From Acidovorax sp. A1169 (GTDB lineage: Bacteria; Pseudomonadota; Gammaproteobacteria; Burkholderiales; Burkholderiaceae_C), in NCBI RefSeq assembly GCF_030704685.1, contig NZ_JAUZDX010000003.1, positions 310,001 through 374,000 on the forward strand: DNA of 64,000 nt. Reading direction: 5' to 3'. Under the pieces are notes generated by a model. It saw nothing but the letters and a program-made list of their open reading frames with translations, ran no database searches and was not told where the DNA came from. Below, one piece after another: positions 39,001 to 47,950 of the stretch. Position numbers and translations under genes: made by a program. The number at the start of each line of letters is the position of its first letter. The stretch's first letter is position 1.

Positions 39001-39653
39001 GGATCGGGCGGAAAACGCGCGATCACCCGGCCATCGGGGTCGAGCACGCGGGCCACCGCCCCCTCGGGCAGGCCCAGTTCGTGCAGGCGACGGCTCCACC
39101 AGTCAAGCGACACCACCGCCACGGCGGCGCCCAGCACCGCACGGGTCTCGGGGTCAATCACCGGCTGCGCGAAATTCACGCTGGCCACACCGACCGCCTT
39201 GTCCACTTGGAATACACCTACCGAGAACTCGCGCGCGACGATGGCCCGCAGGAAGTAGGGCCGGTTGGTGACGTTCACCGGAGCCCTGAGCGGCACCGCG
39301 CTGCACAGCAAATCCCCGTCGGCGCGGGGCAGGCCGATGTTGACGTAGGTGGCGTTGAGCGCCAGCACCTCCGCCAGGTACTGCGAGCAATCGGGGGCAT
39401 CGAGCTGTTGCGCCCGGCGGGTCGTGGCCAGTTGCTGCAGAAAGGTCCGGGTGGTGTCGATCAGACTCTGCTGGCTGTAGGCCATGGTGCGGGTGATCAG
39501 CAGCGCATTTTCGCGCGCGGCGGCCAGCGCCTCGTCACGGTTGGCTCGAGCCTGGTAGGCCACCAGCACCAGGGCGGGCAGCGTGGCCACCAGGATCAGC
39601 AGCCGTATCCTGGCAGACAGGGAGCCCGTAGCCAACGGCGGCAAAGCACGCAT
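36078..39653 (-). CDS. Cache-HAMP-PAS-GGDEF-EAL sensor protein
   Basis: A 1191-residue membrane protein for c-di-GMP signalling. Order: first TM about 16-35; periplasmic Cache-like domain about 50-260; second TM about 285-305; HAMP; three PAS domains (about 370-490, 500-620, 625-745); GGDEF about 750-915; EAL about 925-1185. The GGDEF site is intact (RLGGDEF) with a product-inhibition RxxD site five residues before it (REGDTVARL). The EAL residues EVLIRW, NVSARQF, ELTES, MDDFGTG, KIDQSF, AEGVET are intact. Both synthesis and breakdown are possible; the balance is set by the sensors. Confidence 0.93.
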   Translation of the reverse strand: MRALPPLATGSLSARIRLLILVATLPALVLVAYQARANRDEALAAARENALLITRTMAYSQQSLIDTTRTFLQQLATTRRAQQLDAPDCSQYLAEVLALNATYVNIGLPRADGDLLCSAVPLRAPVNVTNRPYFLRAIVAREFSVGVFQVDKAVGVASVNFAQPVIDPETRAVLGAAVAVVSLDWWSRRLHELGLPEGAVARVLDPDGRVIARFPPDPQELGTQPELPRAGAGAQAVQGGATVLETHGDAPYIEVARPLLESQGRPVATMRLSMPLDALYARTTQQMWRDIGFLLLGLLASFVLAHEGVRRGVGKPLARLLRATDQLAQGQQVAAVPETGFRELAQLAQRFNHMAQARQQAEGELRQSEENLAITLHSIGDAVVATDHRGLVVRMNGVAEQMTGWPLREAQGRPLTDIFRIVNAHTREPSKDPVQLVMASGQVVELSNHTTLIARGGTEYQIADSAAPIRNAAGDITGVVLVFSDVTESYSVRRQLEDNEARFRTLTMLSSDWYWEQDAQMRFVTLEGEAARRTLPGPQWHVGKTRREVATDDGGGVAASDGIAVDWEQHEQTLREHREFRDFEYPRHSTGGAVEWVSVSGTPMFGADGTFLGYRGIGNNITERKNAERELRIAAIAFESQEGMLVTDADTVILRTNRAFTKITGYDSADAVGRRASFLASGQHDEAFFASLRRTLDSAGEWSGEIWNRCKDGQVNLHQMGITAVKDAQGRLTHYVASLSDITQKAAAAREIEHLAFYDPLTLLPNRRLMMDRLQQAFASSARSGQYGALLCLDLDHFKTLNDTLGHDMGDVLLQQVAQRLKACVREGDTVARLGGDEFLLLLKGMSSEPTEAAEHTQGVGNKILEALNQPYQLAMHHVHSTPSIGAVLFSGQSQSVDELMKRADLAMYAAKTAGRNAVRFFDPRMQAAVTARAAMENDLRTALAEDQFRLYYQVQVGQGARAIGAEVLIRWQHPERGLVMPGEFIPLAEETGQILAIGLWVLRTACRQLRQWQDDPARSHLQLAVNVSARQFRQGDFVDHVFAVLSETGARADHLKLELTESMALDNVQQTIARMNALRALGVGFSMDDFGTGQSSLSYLTRLPLDQLKIDQSFVRNIGIQQTDALIVQTIIGMAQSLGIDVIAEGVETTAQREFLAQHGCNLWQGYLFSRPVPLENFEQLMAQRYAVNP

Positions 39654-39861
39654 GGGGCCTTTCGCGATAGAGGAAGGATGGTTTCTGAACCGGCCTGACC
39701 CTGTGGCCCTGGCAACCGGTCCGCCGTCACCTGCCAAGGCAGGCAGGCGGCAGCCATACGAACATCTGGATACATCGTACCCCTGGATTGGCGCTCGCGC
39801 CGGGTTTGCGGGTAAACCATGGGACAAGCTGGAGCAAGGGCAAAGGTCTTATCATTGCGGC

Positions 39862-40305
39862 ATGCGTCGCGGCCCCTTGTTCTATCTGCTGATGGTGGTG
39901 CTGGTCCTTCGGGGCCTGATGGGCACCGCCATGGCCGCAGGCATGCTGCCCATGCAGCATGCGCCGGCGGCGGTAGTGCCGGCTGCGGCTGCAGACCACC
40001 ATGGGCAGCACGGCCACGCATCCACAACCGATGCAGCCCACACCGCAGACCATGGCGGCATGCATGGTGGCGGGCATGGCAGCACCGATGCGGTTGCGCT
40101 GGCCTGCGACAGCAGCGCACCCGGCTGCGCCACGCACAACCAGCACGCCAACTGCACGGCCTGCGAGATCTGCCATACGGCCCTGATGGAGCCACCGGCC
40201 ATGCCGGCCGCCCCCCTGCCCCTGTTGGCCGGCGCTCCACCTGCGGCCGCCACCCCGTTTGACAGCGCCACCGCCGCGCTGGCCATCAAGCCGCCCATAG
40301 CCTGA
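39862..40305 (+). CDS. His-rich small exported protein, copper island
   Basis: A 147-residue protein with an N-terminal signal or anchor (FYLLMVVLVLRGLMG), a stretch of His/Asp/Gly (DHHGQHGHAS, HGGMHGGGHG), and a CTACEICHTA motif with a C-x2-C-x2-CH pattern. The layout resembles the small DUF2946-like proteins found in copper-resistance regions, which is a weak match. It could bind Cu in the periplasm. It begins the island that runs to 45127. Confidence 0.65.
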   Translation: MRRGPLFYLLMVVLVLRGLMGTAMAAGMLPMQHAPAAVVPAAAADHHGQHGHASTTDAAHTADHGGMHGGGHGSTDAVALACDSSAPGCATHNQHANCTACEICHTALMEPPAMPAAPLPLLAGAPPAAATPFDSATAALAIKPPIA

Positions 40306-40538
40306 TGGTTTGAGCATCCCCAGGGCCTGTTTGGGCCTGTGCGGGAGCGCCTGGCAACACCCCATGCCGCCCACACGGGCGCCCGTGCGGCCCGTTGCTG
40401 CGGCGCCTGGGCTTGCACTTGGCCCCCGCCTGGACTGAACAGCGCCCGCCCCGAGCCCGCCCATGCCTGCACGCGCCCAAGGCGCATGCACCGCAGGCCG
40501 CAGCGGCGTTCCATTCCCATTTTTCTGGAGACCGCACC

Positions 40539-40889
40539 ATGCGCGACTTCTTCGCTCTTCGCTGGCCCTTGCTGCGCCCCCTGGCGTGGCTGGCCTTGCT
40601 CCTGCCCGCGATGGCAGGGGCACAGCCGCCTGCCGACCCGGCCCCGGCGGCCGCACCGCAAGCCCCGCAAGCACCCCAGGCCCCGTTGGCCCATACCCCC
40701 ATGCAGGTGCAGCTGCCGCTGCCAGGTGCCGATGCGCCGCTGGCCGACTGGCGCGCCGCCCACCAGGCCGTGGCCGCCTTCCCGCGTGGCCACGCCGACA
40801 TCGTGCGCTGGGAGGCCGGCCAGGGCAGCGCCCCTGCAGCAGCGGCGGCGCCTGCCAGCCCCCACCCGCACGGGGGGCACAAGCCATGA
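40539..40889 (+). CDS. small exported Pro/Ala-rich protein
   Basis: A 116-residue protein with a signal peptide (cleavage after AGA), a repeated APQAPQAPQAP stretch, and a His-rich end (SPHPHGGHKP). It has a CTGGAG site ahead of the ATG. Function is unknown; the C-terminal His pattern may bind metal. Its stop overlaps the start of the TolC-family gene by four bases. Confidence 0.65.
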   Translation: MRDFFALRWPLLRPLAWLALLLPAMAGAQPPADPAPAAAPQAPQAPQAPLAHTPMQVQLPLPGADAPLADWRAAHQAVAAFPRGHADIVRWEAGQGSAPAAAAAPASPHPHGGHKP

Positions 40890-42313
40890 GCCGCAACATT
40901 CCCCGCCTGACAGCGCTGGCCTTGGGCGCCCTGCTTGCAGGCTGCGCCAGTGTCTCGCCCGACGGCCTGCGCGGCGACGTGCAGGCCCTTACCCAGGGCC
41001 GCACCGGCGCGGCCGATGCCACTCTGCCCGCCGCCGACCCCGCCGCGCGCGGCAAGGCGCGCCAGGCCATCGACGGCTGGCTGGCCCAGCCGCTCACGCA
41101 GGATGCGGCCGTGCGCATCGCCCTGCTGCACAACCCTGGCCTGCAGGCCCGCCTGGCGGCGCTGGGCGTGGCCGATGCCGAGCGCGTGCAGGCCATCACC
41201 CTGCCCAACCCGCAGTTCTCGATCGCGCGGCTGACCAACAGCCATGAGCGCGAGATCGAGCGCACGCTGGCCTTCAGCCTGCTGGACCTGCTGACCCTGC
41301 CCTGGCGCATGGAGCGCCAGGCCGAGCGCATGCAGGTGGCCACCCTGCAAGCCGCCCAGGAGGTGGTGGCCCTGGCCGCCGACACGCGCCGCGCCTGGCT
41401 GCGCGCCGTGGCCGCCGAGCAGGTGGCCGCCACGCACGAGCGCATGGTGGAGGCCGCCGAGGCCGGTGCCGAGCTGGCCCAGCGCATGGCCCGCGTGGGC
41501 AACTTCAGTCGCCTGCAGCACGCGCGCGAACAGGCCGTGCTGCAGGAGGCCAGCGCCCAGCGCGCACGCGCCCGCCTGGCTGCCGCCGCGGCGCGCGAGC
41601 AGCTCAGCCGCAGCATGGGCCTGTGGGGCACGCAGGCCCAGTACCAATTGGCCGGGCAATTGCCGGCGCTGCCAACCACGGCGCTGCCTGCCGATGGGAT
41701 CGAAGCCACCGCGCTGCGCGAGCGCCTGGACGTGCAGGCCGCGCGCCGCCAGCTCGACACCGAGGCGCGCCAGCAGGGCTGGGCCCGCGCGGGTGCCGTG
41801 TTCGGCGATATCGGCATTGCCTACCAGCGCAACACCGCCACCGAGCGCGAGAGCGGCCACCGCGAGACCACGCGCGGCTGGGAGCTCGATGTGCCACTGC
41901 CCCTGTTCGACTGGGGCGGCGCCGCGCGCACCCGCGCCCAGGCGCGCGTGGAGCAGAGCGCCGCCACGCTGCAGGACACCGCCGTGCGCGCCCGCAGCGA
42001 GGTGCGCAGCGCCTGGCTCACCTACCGCACCGCGCTCGACCTGGCGCGCCAGCAGCGCGATGAGGTGGTGCCGCTGCGCCAGCTCATCGCGGACGAGACC
42101 ACGCTGCGCTACAACGGCATGCTCGCCAGCGTGTGGGAGCTGCTGGCCGAGGCGCGCGTCAGCACACAGGCGGTGGCCGGCGCCATTGAGGCGCAGCGCG
42201 ACTTCTGGCTGGCCGAGACCGATCTGCAACTGGCCCTCACGGGCACCTCGCCCGGTGCCTTGCAAGGCCTCGCATCGAGCGCCGCCACCCCTTCCACCCC
42301 ACCAGGCCATTGA
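40886..42313 (+). CDS. TolC-family outer-membrane efflux lipoprotein
   Basis: A 475-residue outer membrane channel of the TolC family. A lipobox LAGC near residue 20 gives a lipidated protein. Long helical coils (about residues 140-280 and 330-440) with LLDLLTLPWRMERQAERM and HNPGLQARLAALGVADAER match the family. It overlaps the previous stop (ATGA) and leaves one base to the oxidase gene. It should connect with an inner-membrane pump, but no CusA/CusB or other RND pump lies in this window, so its partner is encoded elsewhere or the role is different. Confidence 0.88.
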   Translation: MSRNIPRLTALALGALLAGCASVSPDGLRGDVQALTQGRTGAADATLPAADPAARGKARQAIDGWLAQPLTQDAAVRIALLHNPGLQARLAALGVADAERVQAITLPNPQFSIARLTNSHEREIERTLAFSLLDLLTLPWRMERQAERMQVATLQAAQEVVALAADTRRAWLRAVAAEQVAATHERMVEAAEAGAELAQRMARVGNFSRLQHAREQAVLQEASAQRARARLAAAAAREQLSRSMGLWGTQAQYQLAGQLPALPTTALPADGIEATALRERLDVQAARRQLDTEARQQGWARAGAVFGDIGIAYQRNTATERESGHRETTRGWELDVPLPLFDWGGAARTRAQARVEQSAATLQDTAVRARSEVRSAWLTYRTALDLARQQRDEVVPLRQLIADETTLRYNGMLASVWELLAEARVSTQAVAGAIEAQRDFWLAETDLQLALTGTSPGALQGLASSAATPSTPPGH

Positions 42314-42314
42314 C

Positions 42315-43706
42315 ATGCAAAGACGCCATTTCTTCACGGCAGGCGCCGCCACGGCCGTGGCCACCGCCGCCGTCAGCCGCGTGGCCCTGGCCGCGCTACC
42401 CGAGCCCGCGATGCAGGCCAGTGCCGACACCGCACCGCCGCTGCACCCGCCCACCGGCCGGCCCTACAACCCCGTGGTCACCCTGAACGGCTGGACCGCG
42501 CCCTGGCGCATGAACGCCGGGGTCAAGGAGTTCCACCTGGTGGCCGAGCCCGTGGTGCGCGAGGTTGCGCCGGGCTTTGTGGTCAACATGTGGGGCTACA
42601 ACGGGCAAAGCCCCGGCCCCACCATCGAGGTGGTGGAGGGCGACCGCGTGCGCATCTTCGTCACCAACCGCCTGCCCGAGCACACCACCATCCACTGGCA
42701 CGGCCAGCGCCTGCCCAATGGCATGGACGGCGTGGGCGGGCTCAACCAGCCGGCCATCCAGCCGGGCAAGACCTTCGTCTACGAGTTCGTGGCAAGGCGC
42801 CCCGGCACCTTCATGTACCACCCGCATGCCGACGAGATGGTGCAGATGGCCATGGGCATGATGGGCCTGTGGATCACCCACCCCCGGGCCGCGCACCCGC
42901 ACATCGCCACGGTGCAGCGCGACTACGCCTTCTTGCTCAACGCCTTCGACGTGGAGCCCGGGGCGCGCACGCCCAAGGTCAACACCATGCTGGACCACAA
43001 CATCTGGTGCTGGAACAGCCGGGTCTTTCCGGCCATCAGCCCGCTGGTGGCGCGCCAGGGCGAGCGCGTGCGCATCCGCGTGGGCAACCTCACCATGACC
43101 AACCACCCCATCCACATCCACGGCCACGAGTTCGAGGTGACCGGCACCGACGGCGGCCCCGTGCCCAAGGGCGCGCGCTGGCCCGAGGTGACCACCGACG
43201 TGGCCGTGGGCCAGATGCGCCAGGTGGAGCTGATCGCCGACGAGCCCGGCGACTGGGCCTTTCACTGCCACAAGAGCCACCACACCATGGGCGCCATGGG
43301 GCACGACGTGCCCACCATGATCGGCGTGGACCACAAAGGCCTGGTCGGCAAGATCCAGAAGATCGTGCCCGACTACATGGTGATGGGCGAGCGCGGCATG
43401 GCCGACATGGGCGCCATGGAGATGCCGCTGCCCGACAACACCTTCCCCATGATGACCGGCACCGGCCCCTATGGCCCGCTGGAGATGGGCGGCATGTTCA
43501 CCACCTTCAAGGTGCGTGCCAACCAGGCCGCGGGCGACTACCGCGACCCCGGCCACTACGCCCAGCCGCCGGGCACCCAGGCCTATGAATGGCAGGGCGC
43601 GCCCGCCGCCACGCCGGCCCCGCCACGGGCCACCACGCCGGGCACCGCGCCCGGGGCTGCCAATGCACGCAAGCCTGCGGCGACCGGCGGCAGCCACCAG
43701 CATTGA
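42315..43706 (+). CDS. multicopper oxidase
   Basis: A 463-residue Tat-exported multicopper oxidase (RRHFFTAG, signal to about residue 26). Full copper sites are seen: HWHG, HPHADE, HPIHIHGHEF and HCHKSHHTMGAM, the last with the Cys, His and Met of the type 1 site. The protein is shorter than CueO-type oxidases and probably has two cupredoxin domains. A Pro/Ala-rich tail ends in HQH. Such enzymes oxidise Cu(I) or phenolics. It follows the TolC gene by one base and precedes the cupredoxin, so it is likely part of periplasmic copper detoxification. Confidence 0.95.
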   Translation: MQRRHFFTAGAATAVATAAVSRVALAALPEPAMQASADTAPPLHPPTGRPYNPVVTLNGWTAPWRMNAGVKEFHLVAEPVVREVAPGFVVNMWGYNGQSPGPTIEVVEGDRVRIFVTNRLPEHTTIHWHGQRLPNGMDGVGGLNQPAIQPGKTFVYEFVARRPGTFMYHPHADEMVQMAMGMMGLWITHPRAAHPHIATVQRDYAFLLNAFDVEPGARTPKVNTMLDHNIWCWNSRVFPAISPLVARQGERVRIRVGNLTMTNHPIHIHGHEFEVTGTDGGPVPKGARWPEVTTDVAVGQMRQVELIADEPGDWAFHCHKSHHTMGAMGHDVPTMIGVDHKGLVGKIQKIVPDYMVMGERGMADMGAMEMPLPDNTFPMMTGTGPYGPLEMGGMFTTFKVRANQAAGDYRDPGHYAQPPGTQAYEWQGAPAATPAPPRATTPGTAPGAANARKPAATGGSHQH

Positions 43707-43725
43707 CTCCACCCAAGGACATACC

Positions 43726-44247
43726 ATGAACAACACCCGACCATTGAACCGCCTGGCCCTGCATCTCGTCGCCGCAGCGGCCCTGCTGACCGGCAGCGCT
43801 GCTGCCTGGGCCCATGGCAATGCGCCCCACGCGACAGTGAAGGCCGCCATGTCCGCCCAGCAGCAGGACTGGGGAATTGCCGGCAATGCCAAGGCCGTGC
43901 AGCGCACCATCACCCTGCGCATGGGCGACGACATGCGCTTTGCCCCCGCCCACATCGAGGTGCGCGAGGGCGAGACCGTGCGCCTGGTGGTGCAGAACCG
44001 GGGCCAGTTGCTGCACGAGATCGTGCTCGGCACGCAGGCCTCGCTGGCGCAGCACGCCGAGATGATGCTCAAGCACCCTGGCATGGAGCACGACGAGCCC
44101 TACATGGCCCATGTGAAGGCCGGCCGCAAGGGCGATCTCGTGTGGACCTTCAACCGCCCCGGCCGCTTCGACTTCGCCTGCCTGATCCCCGGCCACTACC
44201 AGGCCGGCATGGTGGGCACCATCAATGTGCTGCCCCGCAAGGGCTGA
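43726..44247 (+). CDS. cupredoxin (type 1 copper protein)
   Basis: A 173-residue exported protein (signal to about residue 29, cleavage after AWA) with a cupredoxin fold. The type 1 copper ligands are visible: His in LLHEIVLG and the Cys-x4-His-x4-Met pattern in ACLIPGHYQAGM. An AAGGA site lies before the ATG. It could shuttle electrons to or from the multicopper oxidase or hold copper. It is followed by DUF411 and CusF-like genes. Confidence 0.9.
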   Translation: MNNTRPLNRLALHLVAAAALLTGSAAAWAHGNAPHATVKAAMSAQQQDWGIAGNAKAVQRTITLRMGDDMRFAPAHIEVREGETVRLVVQNRGQLLHEIVLGTQASLAQHAEMMLKHPGMEHDEPYMAHVKAGRKGDLVWTFNRPGRFDFACLIPGHYQAGMVGTINVLPRKG

Positions 44248-44270
44248 CCCTGGAAGAGAAAGGACACCCC

Positions 44271-44762
44271 ATGACTCACACACCAACCGCCAGCACCCGT
44301 CGCGCCTGGCTGACCATGCTCGCCGCAACCGCGCTGCCGATGGCAGCAGGGGCATCTGCCCCCACGCCGGTCGAGGTCTGGAAAGACCCGAACTGTGGCT
44401 GCTGCCAGGACTGGGTGGACCACATGCAGGCCAATGGCTTTGCCGTGAAGGTGCACGACACCGGCAACAACGCCGTGCGCGCGCGGCTGGGCCTGCCGCA
44501 AAAGCTGGGCTCGTGCCACACGGCCCTGGTCGGCGGCTACCTGGTCGAGGGCCATGTGCCCGCCAGCGACGTGCGTGCCCTGCTGCAGCAAAAGCCCAAC
44601 GCGCTGGGCTTGGCCGTGCCGGGCATGCCCATTGGGTCGCCCGGCATGGATGGCCCCGCCTATGGCGGCCGCAAGGACCGCTATGCGGTGCTGCTGGTCG
44701 CACGCAATGGCAGCACCCGCGTTTTCAAGAACTACCCCGGAAATCAGAAGGCATCGACATGA
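44271..44762 (+). CDS. DUF411 family metal-associated protein
   Basis: A 163-residue exported protein with a Tat-like leader (TRRAWLTMLAATALPMAAG) and the DUF411 signature DPNCGCCQDWVDHM. Members occur in copper- and mercury-related operons; the CxCC motif suggests metal binding, but the function is not established. The stop overlaps the next start by four bases. Confidence 0.88.
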   Translation: MTHTPTASTRRAWLTMLAATALPMAAGASAPTPVEVWKDPNCGCCQDWVDHMQANGFAVKVHDTGNNAVRARLGLPQKLGSCHTALVGGYLVEGHVPASDVRALLQQKPNALGLAVPGMPIGSPGMDGPAYGGRKDRYAVLLVARNGSTRVFKNYPGNQKAST

Positions 44763-45127
44763 CCCACCACACCACCCACCCACTGCGCATCGCCCTGCTC
44801 GCCACCACACTCCTTTTCAGCGCAGCAACCGCCTTCGCAGGCGACGACCATGACCATGGCGAGGACCACGGCAGCCATGCCGCCCCTGCCGCTGCCACCG
44901 CGGACCTGAGCGAGGGCGAAGTCGTACGCTGGGATGCCGCCAGCGCCAAGGTCACGCTGCGCCACGGCCCCATCCGCAACCTGGACATGCCGCCCATGAC
45001 CATGGTGTTCCGCATCACCGACCCGGCCCAGGCCGCGCAGGTCAAGGCGGGGGCCAAGGTGCGCTTTCGCGCCGAACAGCAGGCAGGGGCCTATGTGGTG
45101 ACGCGCATCGAGCCGGTGGCGAACTGA
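44759..45127 (+). CDS. CusF-like periplasmic copper-binding protein
   Basis: A 122-residue exported protein (signal to about residue 27) with a His-rich patch (GDDHDHGEDHGSH) and the CusF pattern HGPIRNLDMPPMTMVFRI. In CusF, Trp44 with Met and His ligands holds Cu(I); here a Met replaces the Trp position in the LDMPPMTM motif, a common family variation. It would hand copper to an efflux system, yet none is present. It overlaps the DUF411 stop (ATGA). Confidence 0.9.
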   Translation: MTHHTTHPLRIALLATTLLFSAATAFAGDDHDHGEDHGSHAAPAAATADLSEGEVVRWDAASAKVTLRHGPIRNLDMPPMTMVFRITDPAQAAQVKAGAKVRFRAEQQAGAYVVTRIEPVAN

Positions 45128-45153
45128 GAGCACACCGCCTTACGACAGAGAAC

Positions 45154-47775
45154 TCACTCCTCCGGCGCCAGCTCCAGCACCTCGCGAAAGCGCTGCGCCT
45201 GCAGCATCTCCTGCGCATCGCGCCCCTGCCCCACGAAAATCCGCGCGCCGGCCAGGCCCGTGCCCACGAACTGCGACAGGATGGGCAGCGGCACCGACTG
45301 GCCTTCACCGGCAAGCGGCACCTTGCTGGCGGCGGCAGGCACCGGCGAACGCAGCAGGCTCCACTGGCCCTGCTCGTCCAGCTGCACCCAGGTGCTCAGG
45401 TCTGCGGTGGCGAAGGCGTAGACGTTGGTGCTGCCGTCGCCCGTCCCGCCCCCCGTCGCAGCACCGAACACGTCCGCGCTGAACGACAGCGTGCGCAGGT
45501 TGCCCGCCAGGTGCGCTTTCACACGGAATGGAGGGCGGCTGGCGGTGGCCAAGTTGGGCGTTGCGGGGTCCAGGTCCAGGTCGCCGGTGCCGGCCTCGTT
45601 GAGCACGGGGACGGGTTCTGCGGCGTTGGCATACACCCCAGCACCCAACTGGCCTTGGCGCCCCTGGCCCCAGGCCCAGACGGTGCCGTCAGCAAGGCGA
45701 AAGTGGATGGTGCCGGTGGATCTGCCGCTCAGCGGGCTGGAGATGACTTCATCGCCGCTGATGGACATCTCCTTGATGGGGGCATGCAGGCGAAAGCGCG
45801 TGCCCCGGTGCTCATTGAGATCTCGGCCATAACATTGCGCCGAGCCGTCTTGCAGAACGGCACAGAATGCGTAGTCGCTGCCAGTGTGGATGGACACCGC
45901 CTTCTGGCCCAGCGGCAGCGCGGCGGGAACCCGGACCGGGCTCGCGTTCCAGTCAAAAGGAGTTGCCGTGACACCGAATTGCGGCGTTCCGCCCCAGTAC
46001 AACACCGTTCCAGATGCATCCAGCGCAAAGGATGTTGCATACCCGGTGGCGGCTACCTGCACGATAGAGGGTGGCAAGCCGATCACCTGCCCGGGTGACT
46101 GGAATCACGAAAAGCCCTCCTGCCCCGCTGGCTGCTGCACCGCGACAGGGCTGCCGATCGTCCACACCGAGCCGTCCACTCCCACCATTGCAGCGAAGCC
46201 CTGCACCGCCGTAGCGACATCCCGCACCAGCGGCATTCCCGTGCTGCGGCTCACCAGGGCCGGCTTGAAGGTGCGGCTGGCAAACTCACCATTGCCGCGG
46301 CCGTAGGCACTCCACAGCTGGCCCTGTGCATCCACGCCGAACACGGTGGTCTCGGACACCGCGAGTTTGACCACCGGCGCACCCAGCGCGATCAGCGTCG
46401 GCACCTGCCGGAAAGTCCGCCAGTTGATGTTGCTTGTCGGGCTGGCGGCCCCTGCGGCAGCGCCCCAACCGTAGACGCGGCCATCTTCGAGCAACGCAAA
46501 GCTGCCGGTGGTACGCGCATGGACGCTCACGGCCTTGCCGGGCAAACGCAATGGCTGCGGGCTGGACGAAGAGCCCTGCGCGCCGTCAAACGGGCCCAGG
46601 TGCAGGCTGGTGTTGAGCCCCGTGCCATACAGCCGGCCCTCGCTGGTAATGAACAAGACCCCTTGGGCCTGGGCCGCAAGGCGGGGATCGGGCAGGAAGG
46701 CACTGAAGTCCGCCACGCCCGTCGCTATCCGGTTGACCGTGACAGCCGTCCCGTCCGGATTTTCCGACGTGGGATTGCGCCACTGCCACAGGTCGCCGTT
46801 TTCCGCGAGTCCCGTGGTGATGTTGCTGCCGCCAAGGTACCCGGCCCGCAGGAAGCGCACGCCCATTTGCTCCAGGGCGGGATAGGGGGCATAGATGGAC
46901 ACGCCGAATTGGCTGCCATCCATGGCGATGCGGGCCGCAGGGCAGACCACCATGGGCGGATTCCCCGAGTCGGGAGGGTAGCCGCGCATCGCGGTTCCCC
47001 ATTGCCACATGTTGCCATCGACATCCTTCGCATACACCAGGGATGCGGGCGGCGGGTTCCAGCGCGAATGCTCGGGTTGGTAGGACAAGGGTGTCCATAC
47101 CGTCTGAGAGAACTCCGTGATGCGCGGCAGGCCTCGCATCGCCACCGGAGCGCTGACGCCGGTCGAATCGGAGCATGCCGCCCCCCGCCCCCAGGACCAC
47201 ACGATGCCCTGTTCATCGAGGGCGACGGTGGTATTGGCCTCGTGCTTCAAGCGCACTAGGCGGGCCGGCAGTTGGGCTGCGCGCTGCGGCGATGCGGCAT
47301 CACCGCCCGTGGGCAGAGGCCCCCACCACCAGGGCTGGCCCTCGCTGTCGATCAGGAACGAAGGCGCGGTGTCGCCCCCGTTGACGATCTCGATCGCGCC
47401 GCGAAAGATGAGCTTGGGTTCGGCCCGGTCCGCATGCGTGCCATCGCCCAGTTGCCCCTTGCGGTTGGTGCCCCAGCTCCACACATCGCCCTGGGCATCC
47501 AGCAGCAACGCCCCCGTGGCACTGGCCTGCACCTTCCTGGCCTTGACCGGCAGCGCGATCTCGCGCGGAGTGTCGGCGTAGATAGTGCTGCCCTGGCCCA
47601 ATTGCGCCTGCCGGTTGTCGCCCCAGGCCAGCACGCTGCCATCGGGCTGCAGTGCAAGCCCGTGGCGCGAACCCGTTGCAATGCTCTGCGCCTGCACGGC
47701 GCCCGATGAACCCAGGCCCGCCAGCAGCGCGGGCAACAGACAGGCCAAAGCCTGACGCCAGGGTGGTGTCGCCAT
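45154..47775 (-). pseudogene. RCC1-repeat exported protein, interrupted by in-frame TGA
   Basis: An 873-codon frame with a signal peptide (ending about AVQA) and beta-propeller RCC1-like repeats, for example SIATGSRHGLALQPDGSVLA, WSWGTNRKGQLGDG and WAWGQGRQGQLGAG. A TGA at 46105-46107 splits it into parts of about 556 and 317 codons. The two sides are in the same frame and continue the same repeat, so a single nonsense change (or readthrough) explains the split; TGG would restore it. The second part has a GTG at 46086 that could act as an independent start. RCC1 proteins in bacteria are often effectors or adhesins. Confidence 0.8.
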
Positions 47776-47950
47776 GGTGATCCTTCCTCTCTTCGCTTTT
47801 GTTGCCCCATTGTGGTGCTCCGTGCTTGCGGGACAGGTGATACCCGTCACGTTCAAACGCCCTTAAAACACACCGTTACATCAGGGCCGAAAACAGGTCG
47901 ATCTACCGGACCTGCTGGCCGCGGTTTTGCACCGCCCATAATCACAGGCC

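Noticed and set aside
40340..40400. 12-bp palindrome ACGGGCGCCCGT in the copper-island leader
   Set aside because: Such GC palindromes arise readily by chance in this GC-rich DNA and there is no second copy nearby.
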